From assembly GCF_004378255.1 (NCBI RefSeq), contig NZ_SNQG01000002.1, positions 1 to 64,000 on the forward strand: a stretch of 64,000 bases of DNA. Reading direction: 5' to 3'. The notes beneath the pieces were generated by a model. It was given only the letters and a program-made list of their open reading frames with translations, was not told the origin of the DNA and made no database searches. Positions 7,952 through 16,636 of this stretch are shown one piece after another; positions within the stretch are counted from its first letter, which is position 1; each line of letters starts with the position of its first letter. The translations under genes were made by a program, and so were the position numbers. The DNA comes from Mucilaginibacter phyllosphaerae (GTDB lineage Bacteria; Bacteroidota; Bacteroidia; Sphingobacteriales; Sphingobacteriaceae).

Positions 7952-8689
7952 TTATCGCCTGTTACCGCCAAAAATGCGCAGTAATAGCAAAAATAGATTG
8001 ATAAAATCAAGATACAAGGTTAAGGCACCCATAATGGCAGTTTTTTTACCTTCGGCGCTACCGTATTCAATGCCGGCGCCAATGCGTTTAAGCTTTTGTA
8101 CATCATAAGCGGTTAAGCCTACAAATACGGCAACCAATACGTAGCTGATCAACAAGTCGAAACTGCTGCTGCGGAAGATGAATACATTTAAGATAGTTGC
8201 AACAATGCCACCGACCAACAGCATGATGAGGATAGAGCCAAATTTGGTCAGATCCTGATTGGTGGTGTAACCGCCAATAGCCATTACACCAAATACGATA
8301 GATGCTGTAATAAATGCAGTTGATATGGTACCGAAAGAGTACAGGTAAAATATATAGCTAAGGCTTATACCCATAATGGCCGAAAAAGCCACAAAAACAA
8401 TAGCGGCAGTTACCATACTCATTTTGTTTATCCGGCTTGCCAGCACTAATACCATAATAAAAGGGGCAAACATGGTTATGGTACCAAAAATGTTGTTTTG
8501 GCCCGTTTGCGGATCGCGCAGCATGCCGGATAGTTCGGGAATAAACGCGAAAGTATAGGTGCATATAGAGGATATACCTAATGCAACAAACATCCAAACA
8601 AATACATTAGCAATGAATTTGCGGGATGCTTCGGGGTTTTCAACATAACTTACGTTGTCGTAAACGTAATCGTGAGTTTTAGTTTCCAT
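7952..8689 (-). CDS. Bax inhibitor-1 / YccA-family membrane protein
   Basis: The 245-residue protein has about seven hydrophobic helices after a hydrophilic N-terminus (NPEASRKFIANVFVWMFVALGISSICTY is spread over the first helix). It fits the BI-1-like (UPF0005) family, including the charged C-terminal part LTAYDVQKLKRIG near the last helices, where the pH-sensing aspartates of bacterial homologues lie. Bacterial members leak protons or calcium or interact with FtsH, and their role here is not known. It has its own terminator (7909-7928) and probably its own promoter. A degenerate -7 (TATATTCG) lies at 8713-8720. Confidence 0.93.
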   Translation of the reverse strand: METKTHDYVYDNVSYVENPEASRKFIANVFVWMFVALGISSICTYTFAFIPELSGMLRDPQTGQNNIFGTITMFAPFIMVLVLASRINKMSMVTAAIVFVAFSAIMGISLSYIFYLYSFGTISTAFITASIVFGVMAIGGYTTNQDLTKFGSILIMLLVGGIVATILNVFIFRSSSFDLLISYVLVAVFVGLTAYDVQKLKRIGAGIEYGSAEGKKTAIMGALTLYLDFINLFLLLLRIFGGNRR

Positions 8690-8780
8690 TTATTTATTAG
8701 AAATTATTTGTACGAATATAGTAAAAACGATTTAATGATGGTAAAGTTGCAGCTTTTGCAAAGCTTACAATGTAATGAAA

Positions 8781-9347
8781 TTAGTTGAGCCTTTTGGTTA
8801 ACTGTTCTTCTACCTTTTTAAATACCTGCAGGGGTTTTAATGCGCGCCAGTTCAGTTCATCCAGCTGGCCGCCAAAGTTGATATAGTAATCGATATTGGC
8901 GTTTTTAAACTCGCGGATAACATGCTCCTGGAAGTTTATGCCGGCTATCCAGCCATCCTCTACTTCCTGAAACCATTCTTCGTAGTAGCTATCGTCAGAG
9001 AAATGAAAGTTGAGCACGTTTTCGCCGATCAGGATAAAATGGGTTATCCCCTGGTCTATCATCAGTTCGATCAGTTCGCGCTTCATCAGCATAATATCGT
9101 TGTTAATGGCATCGTTCCATTCGCCAATAAACTCGATGATGCTGTAGCCGCGGTCGTAATCAACGTACAAAACTTTCAGGTACAGGGTATTGGAGCCAAA
9201 CGAATCCCACTGCGGATGCAGCAAATAGTTATATACCTGCTTATCAAACTCAAATTCGTTATACTGCGTAGCATAAAACGGAGAAAACTCATCCTCCGAA
9301 GCTACATAATCATCCCGCCAGCGGTAATATGGTTCTATTTCGTGCAT
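8781..9347 (-). CDS. Conserved hypothetical cytoplasmic protein
   Basis: I do not recognise a named family in this 188-residue protein. It is soluble, acidic and very rich in Tyr, Trp and Phe (YYRWRDDYVASEDEFSPFYA, YYEEWFQEVEDGWIAG). It alternates predicted strands (TLYLKVLYVDYDRGYSIIEF) and helices (IMLMKRELIELMIDQGIT, then HFILIGENVLNFHF), which suggests an alpha/beta domain. There are no catalytic motifs that I can name. It starts ATG at 9347. A long inverted repeat (9370-9478) separates it from murQ upstream on the same strand. Confidence 0.75.
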   Translation of the reverse strand: MHEIEPYYRWRDDYVASEDEFSPFYATQYNEFEFDKQVYNYLLHPQWDSFGSNTLYLKVLYVDYDRGYSIIEFIGEWNDAINNDIMLMKRELIELMIDQGITHFILIGENVLNFHFSDDSYYEEWFQEVEDGWIAGINFQEHVIREFKNANIDYYINFGGQLDELNWRALKPLQVFKKVEEQLTKRLN

Positions 9348-9369
9348 GTAGGTATTGATGTGCAGATAG

Positions 9370-9478
9370 GCAGATGTGCAAGTGTGCAGATGCCTGCACG
9401 GCGCATATACATATCAAAATTATTTAATCAATTTGTAATCTATTTTTTATCTGCACATCTGCACACTTGCACATCTGC
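9370..9478. repeat. Perfect 23-bp inverted repeat
   Basis: The arms at 9370-9392 and 9456-9478 are exact reverse complements. They are built from GTGCAGATGTGCAAG-like words separated by a 63-nt AT-rich centre. Further copies of GCACATCTGCACATC extend the right arm to 9485. The arms are low-complexity and purine/pyrimidine biased. The element lies between two same-strand genes and could fold in a readthrough transcript. Confidence 0.85.
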
Positions 9479-9495
9479 ACATCTATGTTCTCATC

Positions 9496-10305
9496 TTACT
9501 TATTATTATACGCATCCACCGCTTTACGTACGCTGCCGTGTTGCTTTAACAGTTCGGCAGCAGTGGCTTCATCTATGCCTGTTTCGGCCATAACCATACG
9601 CGCGGCGCGGTTTACCAGCTTATTATTGGATAACTGCATATCCACCATTTTATTACCCCGTACGCGGCCCAGCTGTATCATTACACTCGTGCTCAACATA
9701 TTTAAAACCAGCTTTTGTGCCGTGCCCGCTTTCATGCGGGTGCTGCCGGTTACAAACTCAGGGCCGGTAACTACTTCTACGGGGTATTGCGCGGTAGCGG
9801 CAACCGGGCTGCCTGCATTACAAACAATACAGCCTGTGGCAATACCGTGTTCGTTAGCCATTTTTAACCCGCCTATAACGTAAGGTGTGGTGCCGGATGC
9901 GGCAATGCCTACCACCACATCCTGTTCGTTTATATTAAATTCCTGCAGGTCCTTCCAGGCCTGGGTGGTGTTATCCTCTGCAAATTCTACCGCTTTGCGT
10001 ATGGCGGTATCGCCACCGGCAATAATGCCTACCACCCAATCAAACGGTACGCCAAAGGTTGGCGGGCATTCTGATGCATCAACTACGCCCAGCCTGCCGC
10101 TGGTGCCGGCGCCGATATAAAACAAGCGGCCGCCTTTGCGCATCCGGTGGGTAACGATAGTTGCCAGCTGTTCTATCTGCGGCAAAGCCTGTTCTACCGC
10201 CAGCGGCACGCTTTGGTCTTCTTTATTGATATTTTGAAGGATCGCCCGTACCGACATCTTTTCGAGATCGTTATACCGGGAATCTTTTTCGGTGTTTATT
10301 TCCAT
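9496..10305 (-). CDS. murQ: N-acetylmuramic acid 6-phosphate etherase MurQ
   Basis: MurQ cleaves the lactyl ether of MurNAc-6-phosphate to GlcNAc-6-phosphate and D-lactate in the recycling of cell-wall sugars. The 269-residue protein has the SIS domain with the family signature GAGTSGRLGVVDASECPPTFG split over residues ~64-84, preceded by the N-terminal ENDLEKMS-like segment RYNDLEKMSVRAIL. The longer open frame starts at a non-family MRPIDDQN. I prefer the ATG at 10305 (MEINTEKDSRYNDL) because it matches homologues and clears the repeat at 10323. A NagZ-like GH3 gene lies 1.8 kb away and could act in the same recycling route. Confidence 0.95.
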   Translation of the reverse strand: MEINTEKDSRYNDLEKMSVRAILQNINKEDQSVPLAVEQALPQIEQLATIVTHRMRKGGRLFYIGAGTSGRLGVVDASECPPTFGVPFDWVVGIIAGGDTAIRKAVEFAEDNTTQAWKDLQEFNINEQDVVVGIAASGTTPYVIGGLKMANEHGIATGCIVCNAGSPVAATAQYPVEVVTGPEFVTGSTRMKAGTAQKLVLNMLSTSVMIQLGRVRGNKMVDMQLSNNKLVNRAARMVMAETGIDEATAAELLKQHGSVRKAVDAYNNK

Positions 10306-10322
10306 ATTTTGGTCATCAATTG

Positions 10323-10404
10323 GCCTCACCTAAATCCTCTCCAAAGGAAAGGACTTGAGCTTCACAATTTTAAACCCTCTCTTTTAGAGAGGGAAGGGTG
10401 AGGC
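10323..10404. repeat. Double-hairpin interspersed element, copy 1
   Basis: Outer arms GCCTCACC (10323-10330) and GGTGAGGC (10397-10404) are exact complements. Inside, CCCTCTC-TTTTA-GAGAGGG (10375-10393) is a perfect hairpin, and CTCTCCAAAGGAAAGG on the left is a poorer one. The same plan (outer inverted repeat with two internal C/G-run hairpins) recurs at 39693-39785 and 43788-43873. Confidence 0.75.
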
Positions 10405-10496
10405 TAAATAAATTAATTATTCTTTTTAACAAAATTGAATAAAAAACATCAAAGCAACGAACGTGATATAAATTATAAGCAATAGCTGCTATTTAT

Positions 10497-10504
10497 TAGA
10501 TTTG
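10497..10504 (+). promoter_or_regulatory. Predicted -7 box of the S41 protease gene
   Basis: TAGATTTG matches TAnnTTTG exactly and lies 16 bp before the ATG at 10521, giving a very short leader. No convincing -33 TTTG is present at the expected spacing. Confidence 0.4.
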
Positions 10505-10520
10505 CGTGGCTAAATTTTAG

Positions 10521-12107
10521 ATGAAAAGAACTGCGGGCATTATTTTCAGGACGTTGATATTGATTTTGATAGGCGTAACGATCGGCCTGCTGATTAGTGA
10601 CGACAACATTTGGGGGCGCAGGCTCAGTTTCAACTTCTCGGCAGCAGATAAGATCTCGCGCGTGCTTTACCTGGTCAGTAATAAATATGTAGACTCGGTA
10701 AACACCGATAGCATAGAAGGCGTAACCGTGAACGATTTGCTGCAGAACCTTGATCCGCATTCGGTTTATCTGCCTGCGCAGCAGGCCCGCTCTATCAACG
10801 AGCGGCTGGAAGGCGGCTTTAACGGCATCGGGTTAGAGTATCAATTGCTGCGCGATACCCTTTTTGTGACCCATGTAAACACCGCAGGCCCTGCTGCAAA
10901 GGCCGGTATTATAGTTGGCGACAGGGTAATAAAGGTAGATGGCAAAGCATTCTCGGGCACCAAACTTAACGTTGCCCGCATCAGCAAAACATTCCGGGGC
11001 GAAAAGGATACGCAGATAGTTTTAGGCATCAGCCGCGACAGATCAAAAAATATTAAGGATTTTGCCATTAAACGCGATCGGGTGACGTTAAGCAGCCTGG
11101 ATGCCTTTTATAATACCGGCGATGCCGGATATGTTAAAATAAGCAAGTTTGCATCAACTACCGATGCCGATTTTAGGGAAGCCCTAACCAAATTAAAGTC
11201 CGGCGGCATGAAAAAACTGTTGCTTGACCTTCGCGGCAATGGCGGCGGTTACCTTAACACGGCAACAGCTATGGCCGATGAGTTTTTACCAAAGGGTAAA
11301 CTGATTGTTTATACCCAGGGCATTCACGAGCCGCGTACCGATTATTTTGCAACCGACTCCGGCAGTTATGAAAAGGGCGACCTTACCGTAATTATTGATG
11401 AGTACTCGGCATCGGCAAGCGAGATACTGGCCGGGGCCCTGCAAGACCTGGATAGGGCCGCCATTGTTGGCCGCAGGTCGTTCGGCAAGGGGCTGGTGCA
11501 GCAGCAGTTTCCGTTTGGCGATGGTACGGCCATTAACTTAACAGTGGCCAGGTATTACACGCCGTCGGGCCGGTCTATCCAAAAATCGTATAAAAACGGC
11601 GTGGCCAGCTACCGCAATGAACTGGCTAACCGCATCAGTAAAGGCGAACTGTTAAATGCAGGCAGCAACCTTACCGACAGCGCTTTTATCGGGGCATCAA
11701 CCTATCATACTACCAAAGGGCGCAAAGTATTTAGCCGCGGCGGCATCATGCCTGATGTTTTTGTACCGGCAGATACCAGCCAAAACACGCAGCTGATTGA
11801 ACAGCTTGCCGGCAACCAGCTTTTTACCGCGTATGTTATAGACAGGCTGCAGCCTGTAATAACCAAATACCCAACTGCCGATAATTTTATTGAGCAATAT
11901 AATTTAAGCCCCGAAGGCCTGCATAATTTTATTATGTATGCATCACAAACGGTAAAGTATATCGATTCGCATGAGTTGCGGATATCGGGCGAGATGATCA
12001 AAACTTTAGTGAAAGCCAATGCTGCCCGCTTTAAATGGGGTAACAATGCTTATTACCGTGTGCTTAACAGTAACGACCCTACCTTTAAAAAAGCTTTACT
12101 GCAATAA
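10521..12107 (+). CDS. S41 family C-terminal processing peptidase (Ctp/Prc-like)
   Basis: The 528-residue protein has an N-terminal membrane anchor (residues ~7-26, RTLILILIGVTIGLLIS). A PDZ domain spans about 95-185 (NGIGLEYQLL... GDRVIKVDGKAF), and the S41 protease core about 195-370. The catalytic Ser/Lys dyad is visible as S298 in YSASASEI and K323 in SFGKGLVQQ. The 25-residue spacing equals that of E. coli Prc. It should cut periplasmic substrates at their C-termini. The C-terminal ~150 residues are helical and typical of Bacteroidota members. Its stop abuts the stop of the convergent GH3 gene with no spacer. Confidence 0.93.
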   Translation: MKRTAGIIFRTLILILIGVTIGLLISDDNIWGRRLSFNFSAADKISRVLYLVSNKYVDSVNTDSIEGVTVNDLLQNLDPHSVYLPAQQARSINERLEGGFNGIGLEYQLLRDTLFVTHVNTAGPAAKAGIIVGDRVIKVDGKAFSGTKLNVARISKTFRGEKDTQIVLGISRDRSKNIKDFAIKRDRVTLSSLDAFYNTGDAGYVKISKFASTTDADFREALTKLKSGGMKKLLLDLRGNGGGYLNTATAMADEFLPKGKLIVYTQGIHEPRTDYFATDSGSYEKGDLTVIIDEYSASASEILAGALQDLDRAAIVGRRSFGKGLVQQQFPFGDGTAINLTVARYYTPSGRSIQKSYKNGVASYRNELANRISKGELLNAGSNLTDSAFIGASTYHTTKGRKVFSRGGIMPDVFVPADTSQNTQLIEQLAGNQLFTAYVIDRLQPVITKYPTADNFIEQYNLSPEGLHNFIMYASQTVKYIDSHELRISGEMIKTLVKANAARFKWGNNAYYRVLNSNDPTFKKALLQ

Positions 12108-13829
12108 TTAAAAGCTTACCCCCGCACCGGTAGGGAAAAACATGTTTACGCTTACCGGTAACTTGCCCGTTGGTTTCATTAACCCGGTTATTACCTTAAC
12201 GGCCGAGCGCTGCATGGCATCATCTTTTTGGTAACCTACAATAATACCTGCGCTTTTTTCTAAACCCGGTAAACCTGCAATGGTGTAGGGGTTGGCAAAA
12301 ACGCTGGTAACTACATTAGGTTTGGCGGCCAAGGCAGCTACCAGGTATTTAACATCACTGCTAAAATCAAGCTTACTGCCGGGGCGTGTGCGGCTATCAT
12401 GGATGCTTACGTATAATTGGTCGAACCCTTTCAGGGTTTGCAGCATGCGGTTCAGATCGGTAAGGGAGGTGCTTTTACCTACCAAAAATATCATACTGTT
12501 GGCATACCATTTTGATAGTTCCATTTCAAAAACAGAGGGCCTATCCACCCCGATGCTGATGATAGCTGTTTTTTTAAGCGGGTTTTGGCGTAAAACAGGT
12601 GCGGTGCCTTTAAGTACGGTAACCGATGCATCTGCCAGCTGCTGTATCAGCTCTGCCGCGGCAGGGCGGTTGATATCCGGGATCAGGTTTGCCGGTGTTG
12701 CCGGTTTGTAATTGCTTAAGCCCACCCAGTATTTAGCGGCGAGCAGTTTTTTTATTTTAGCCTCAAATTCCGCTTTGGGTATCTTGTTTTTTCTGATGGC
12801 TTTCAGGATCAGTTTAGCGCCATTTTGCGAATTGACCGATAACTCTATCAGATCATTCCCGGCTAAAAAGGCCCTTACATCGGCCTCGCCGTTAGGGAAG
12901 TTTTTAACCACGCCCTGCATTTCCATAGCATCAGAGGCTACGATGCCCTTAAAGCCTAAGGAATCTTTTAAGATGCCGGTAACTATCTTTCTGGATAAAG
13001 TTGAGGGTAAGTTTTTAGTGGTATCCAGCGCTGGGATATTCAGGTGCGCTATCATTACCCCGCTTACCCCGGCGGCTATAGCCTCCCTAAAGGGGTATTC
13101 TTCCAACGAATCTAAACGTGCGCGTGTAAATGGCAGCTGGGGCAGCGCAAAATGCGAATCGACGTTGGTATCGCCGTGGCCGGGGAAGTGTTTGGCAAAA
13201 ACAATGATGCCGGCATCCTGCATGCCCTTAAAGTAGGCAATGCCTTTTTGGGCCACATTATATTTATTATCCCCAAACGAGCGGTAATTGATCACCGGGT
13301 TGTTGGGGTTATTGTTCACATCCATATCCGGCGCAAAATTGATGTGCATGCCCAGGCGCTTAAAATCATAGGCCACCATCTGCCCCATTTTATAGATCAG
13401 GTTATTATCCTGAATGGCGCCCAGCGTCATCTGGTAGGGGTAGGATACCGACGAATCCAGGCGCATGCCCAGGCCCCATTCGCCATCCATGGCAATCAAC
13501 AAAGGTACTTTGGTTTGCTTTTGGTAAACATTAATGAGGTTGGCATGCCTTACAGGCCCTCCCTGAAAAAAAACCAGGCCCCCTACATGCTCGTCCCTGA
13601 TCACTGCGGCTACAGAATCTTCATACTTTTTACCCTTATTGGTATGCGCCCTGATGTAAAACAGCTGGCCGATGCGCTCTTTACGGCTCATTTTTTTATA
13701 AACAGAATCAACCCAGCGGTTTTGCTGGTTTATGCCGGCTATAAAATCTGCCTTCTGCGCAAAAGCGTTTTGAATAAAAAAAATAGCTGTAACAATAAGC
13801 GCGGGGCGCAGGTATTTAATAGATTTCAT
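12108..13829 (-). CDS. Glycoside hydrolase family 3, NagZ-like beta-N-acetylhexosaminidase
   Basis: The 573-residue exported protein (signal peptide 1-24, ending AFAQ) contains the GH3 barrel. The NagZ signature KHFPGHG spans 213-219, followed by DSH at 224-226; the Asp-His pair is the acid/base dyad characteristic of NagZ. D300 in IVASDAM is the nucleophile. An alpha/beta sandwich domain follows to the end. Bacteroidota homologues often continue into a beta-lactamase-like serine hydrolase (~980 residues in total). This one stops at FFPTGAGVSF, so that domain is absent. Removal of GlcNAc from peptidoglycan fragments in the periplasm is likely, feeding MurQ. Confidence 0.9.
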   Translation of the reverse strand: MKSIKYLRPALIVTAIFFIQNAFAQKADFIAGINQQNRWVDSVYKKMSRKERIGQLFYIRAHTNKGKKYEDSVAAVIRDEHVGGLVFFQGGPVRHANLINVYQKQTKVPLLIAMDGEWGLGMRLDSSVSYPYQMTLGAIQDNNLIYKMGQMVAYDFKRLGMHINFAPDMDVNNNPNNPVINYRSFGDNKYNVAQKGIAYFKGMQDAGIIVFAKHFPGHGDTNVDSHFALPQLPFTRARLDSLEEYPFREAIAAGVSGVMIAHLNIPALDTTKNLPSTLSRKIVTGILKDSLGFKGIVASDAMEMQGVVKNFPNGEADVRAFLAGNDLIELSVNSQNGAKLILKAIRKNKIPKAEFEAKIKKLLAAKYWVGLSNYKPATPANLIPDINRPAAAELIQQLADASVTVLKGTAPVLRQNPLKKTAIISIGVDRPSVFEMELSKWYANSMIFLVGKSTSLTDLNRMLQTLKGFDQLYVSIHDSRTRPGSKLDFSSDVKYLVAALAAKPNVVTSVFANPYTIAGLPGLEKSAGIIVGYQKDDAMQRSAVKVITGLMKPTGKLPVSVNMFFPTGAGVSF

Positions 13830-14007
13830 TATGGTTCAAATGTAGCTTTAATCTTAGTTATCAGGATTTGTTTTACTATTTAACACATTAAAATTGATAT
13901 ACGAATAAACCATCGGCCCAATTTTTACTCTATAGTTTATAAAAATTAACAATAAGCAGCTATCCGGTGGTATCCGTATAGCTATAACACCTTAAAAACA
14001 TAAACCG

Positions 14008-14688
14008 ATGAAAAAATTTCTCTTTATGGCTATTTGCCTTTTAACCGTTGCTGCATCAGCAAGTGCACAGCGGTATGACCGCCGCTACCCGCGCAGAGGA
14101 GTAAGGCGCCCCGCCCCGGTACAGCAAAGATACCGCGATGATTTTATGCAGCCCAAAATTGGTATTGCAGCCGGCGTCAATTTTTCTAACACGGTAGATG
14201 CCTATAATTCTGATTTTAGTACCAGTACCATAGCCGGCTGGCATGCAGGCTTAACATTTGAACTGCCGGTATCATACTCTTTCTCGTTTGCGCCGGAAAT
14301 ACTGTTTTCGCAAAAAGGGTATAAGGCAGAGACGGATTATGGCGAGTTTAAGCAGCGTACCAATTATATTGATATACCCCTGCTGGCAAAGTTTAAAGTG
14401 GTGCCGGGCTTTAATTTTATAATCGGGCCGCAGCTTACCTTCCTTACTTCAACCAAAAATATTTATGATGACGGCTTTGATACCGTTTACGAAAACGAGT
14501 ATAATAACAGGGGCGATAAAAGTGTGATTTCGGGCGTTATCGGGGTGGGTATTAACCTTAACCGCAACGTTGAATTACGCGGCAGATATGCTATCGACCT
14601 GTCTAAGAACCGCACCAGCTTCGACTCGTCCATCCCGGATTACCGCAACCAGGTATTTTCTTTGGGTTTAGGGTTTAAGTTTAATTAA
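14008..14688 (+). CDS. PorT-family outer-membrane beta-barrel protein
   Basis: The 226 residues begin with a clear signal peptide (MKKFLFMAICLLTVAASASA, cleavage near 20). A short Arg/Tyr/Pro-rich linker follows (RYDRRYPRRGVRRPAPVQQR spans ~21-40), then an eight-strand-like barrel: IGIAAGVNFSN, GWHAGLTFELPV, FAPEILFSQKGY, YIDIPLLAKFKV, NFIIGPQLTFL, VELRGRYAIDL and a final Phe-rich FSLGLGFKFN ending in Asn after aromatic residues. This matches outer membrane beta-barrel domain proteins (PorT/OMP_b-brl_2). The specific role is unknown. The unusual linker of alternating Arg and Tyr may interact with LPS or peptidoglycan. A terminator follows. Confidence 0.85.
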   Translation: MKKFLFMAICLLTVAASASAQRYDRRYPRRGVRRPAPVQQRYRDDFMQPKIGIAAGVNFSNTVDAYNSDFSTSTIAGWHAGLTFELPVSYSFSFAPEILFSQKGYKAETDYGEFKQRTNYIDIPLLAKFKVVPGFNFIIGPQLTFLTSTKNIYDDGFDTVYENEYNNRGDKSVISGVIGVGINLNRNVELRGRYAIDLSKNRTSFDSSIPDYRNQVFSLGLGFKFN

Positions 14689-14708
14689 AAGATATTACAT
14701 CGATTTAC

Positions 14709-14736
14709 AAAATGCCGCAGTAAAATGCGGCATTTT
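14709..14736 (+). terminator. Intrinsic terminator after the PorT-like gene
   Basis: AAAATGCCGCA (14709-14719) and TGCGGCATTTT (14726-14736) are perfect complements around a 6-nt loop and end in a T-run. Being symmetric in A/T flanks it may work in both directions. Confidence 0.8.
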
Positions 14737-14809
14737 GCATATAAATGAATTTATTTGCAGCAAATAACATGGTATTTGCCGTATATCCAACACATTACAT
14801 CCGCCGTTA

Positions 14810-15694
14810 ATGATATCTGTAATTATTTGCTCTGCCAACCCTGGTTACCTGGAAAATGTAACCCGAAACATTAGCGATACCATTGGTGTACCCTATGAAT
14901 TGATCGCTATTAACAATGCAGGCACAAATAAGGGTATAAGCCAGGTTTATAACGAAGGGATAAGCCGGGCTAAGTATCAGGTGCTTTGCTTTATGCATGA
15001 GGATGTTATTATCAAAACATTAAACTGGGGCAATACACTGCTTAACTTATTTAAAGATGAGCAATTGGGGCTTGTTGGCGTGGCAGGCGCCGGTTATGTG
15101 CCTATTTCACCATCGGCAGGCGGTGGTGTAAATAGCCAAAGTGTTTACATGAATATCCTGCAATCATTTAAATTCAGTGCAAAAGGCACGGTTCATGATT
15201 ATGAGAACCCCGAAGATGAACGGCTATCTGAGGTTGCTGTTTTAGATGGGGTGTTTATCAGTACCACCAAAAAGGTAGTGGCCGAATTTACTTTTGACGA
15301 GGTGACCTGCAGCGGCTTCCATGCTTATGATATTGATTTTTCTTTGGCTGTGGGCACCAGGTATAAGAATGCCGTAACATACGATATCTTGCTTCATCAT
15401 CTTTCTGAAGGGAACTATGACAGCAGGTGGATGCTGGATAACATGAAGGTATTTAATAAGTGGAACCACAGGCTGCCGTTAAATATCAAAAATATTAGTG
15501 CGGCTAAAAGCTATAAGATAGAAAAAGCGACCTTTAAACGTTTTACAGACCAGTTAATGGAATTTAATTTACCTGTTAACCTGGCTTTTACAACCCTTTT
15601 TAAAAACAATACCTTTTGGAATTATAATAAAGGCCTTTTTTTAAAACTTAGTTTTTATGCCCTAAAAAAGAAGCTTTCTGCTAAAAAAGCATAA
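14810..15694 (+). CDS. Glycosyltransferase, GT2-like
   Basis: The 294-residue protein starts MISVIICSANPGYLENV and has the GT-A features of family 2: a strand-loop ELIAINNAGTNKGISQVYN and the acidic HEDVII (DxD-like, residues ~64-69). A later SGFHAYDIDFSL occupies the place of the catalytic ED pair. It is probably a cytoplasmic enzyme adding a sugar to a surface glycan. It is the only + strand gene at the edge of the minus-strand glycan island, converging with the next GT2 gene (11-bp gap). Donor and acceptor are unknown. Confidence 0.82.
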   Translation: MISVIICSANPGYLENVTRNISDTIGVPYELIAINNAGTNKGISQVYNEGISRAKYQVLCFMHEDVIIKTLNWGNTLLNLFKDEQLGLVGVAGAGYVPISPSAGGGVNSQSVYMNILQSFKFSAKGTVHDYENPEDERLSEVAVLDGVFISTTKKVVAEFTFDEVTCSGFHAYDIDFSLAVGTRYKNAVTYDILLHHLSEGNYDSRWMLDNMKVFNKWNHRLPLNIKNISAAKSYKIEKATFKRFTDQLMEFNLPVNLAFTTLFKNNTFWNYNKGLFLKLSFYALKKKLSAKKA

Positions 15695-15705
15695 TTACCG
15701 ATCTG

Positions 15706-16623
15706 TTAGTTTAACCTGCGCGAATACCTTAACGCAAACCCTATTTTAGATAACATACCCCGTTTTTTGTTATTAGGGAACATGGCATGGTAATTTTGAT
15801 AAACAACCATTACAAGCGGCATATAATAAGATCTTTTTAATTTTTGATTGCAGGCCTTCTTTAGCGTGTTAATAAGACGGGCATCTTTTTTAGCAAGGTT
15901 TTTATAACCAGCAAAATTAGCCAGCATCGTTAACGTAGTTTTAAAATCAATCAGTTCAAAGGTGCGTTTCTCGTTACTCATCACGTTTTGAATTACCGAG
16001 CGCTGATGGATGCGGTAACGGGTAAGTATCTGATCGGTATAGGTTATCTTATGATGGTATAGGGCTACAAACCCCATCCACCAATCATAATAGCCGGCAG
16101 GGGGGAATGGCACAACGTATTGTAAAAAGCTGCGGGCCACAAGGCAGGTGTGGCCGGTTACGTAATTAAGCAACAAGATATTCCTAAAATCAAGCGTATC
16201 AAGCTTAAAGTTATTTAACAATGTGCCCGGGGCGGCTTGCCCGGTTTCTGTAATAAACGCCGAATTTGAAAATATCAGCCAGTTATCGGCAATGCCATCA
16301 ACCAGTACCTGTATTTTTTGCGGTTCCCAGATATCGTCCTGGTCGCTGATGGCAATAAAGTCGCCTTGGGCTAATTGTATTGCCTTCTCGAAATTTTTAT
16401 TAAAACCTATGTTATCCGTATTTCTTATACACCTGATACGCGAGTCTTTGGCTGCAAACTGCTGTGCCAAAGCAAACGTGCCGTCTGTAGAGCAATCATC
16501 TACTATAATCACCTCAAGGTTTGCATACGTTTGGCTTAAAATACTATCCAGCTGCTGTGCCAGGTATTTTTCGCCATTGTAGGTGCATAGTGCTACAGAT
16601 ACAAGCGCAGGTAATTTCATCAT
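15706..16623 (-). CDS. Glycosyltransferase family 2 (rhamnosyl-like)
   Basis: I start the gene at the ATG ATG pair at 16618-16623 because the longer frame overlaps the upstream gene. The 305-residue protein then begins MMKLPALVSVALCTYNGEKY (a GT2 hallmark) and shows QTYANLEVIIVDDCSTDGT and the metal-binding ISDQDDIW (DxD). This resembles rhamnosyltransferase-type GT2 enzymes with the SDQDD motif. It lies 14 bp downstream of the DUF5672 gene and is probably the last gene of the minus-strand glycan operon. Confidence 0.9.
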   Translation of the reverse strand: MMKLPALVSVALCTYNGEKYLAQQLDSILSQTYANLEVIIVDDCSTDGTFALAQQFAAKDSRIRCIRNTDNIGFNKNFEKAIQLAQGDFIAISDQDDIWEPQKIQVLVDGIADNWLIFSNSAFITETGQAAPGTLLNNFKLDTLDFRNILLLNYVTGHTCLVARSFLQYVVPFPPAGYYDWWMGFVALYHHKITYTDQILTRYRIHQRSVIQNVMSNEKRTFELIDFKTTLTMLANFAGYKNLAKKDARLINTLKKACNQKLKRSYYMPLVMVVYQNYHAMFPNNKKRGMLSKIGFALRYSRRLN

Positions 16624-16636
16624 AATATTGCTAAAG

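Noticed and set aside
9467..9883. Plus-strand open frame over the murQ 3' part
   Set aside because: It overlaps a well-supported gene, begins within the inverted repeat at 9370-9485, and its translation lacks any recognisable motif.
10306..10329. Upstream start of murQ
   Set aside because: The added residues MRPIDDQN run into the interspersed repeat at 10323 and are not expected in MurQ.
12108..13829. GH3 beta-glucosidase partner of the beta-1,2-glucan locus
   Set aside because: It carries the NagZ motif KHFPGHG...DSH, which marks N-acetylhexosaminidases, and lies more than 30 kb away near murQ.
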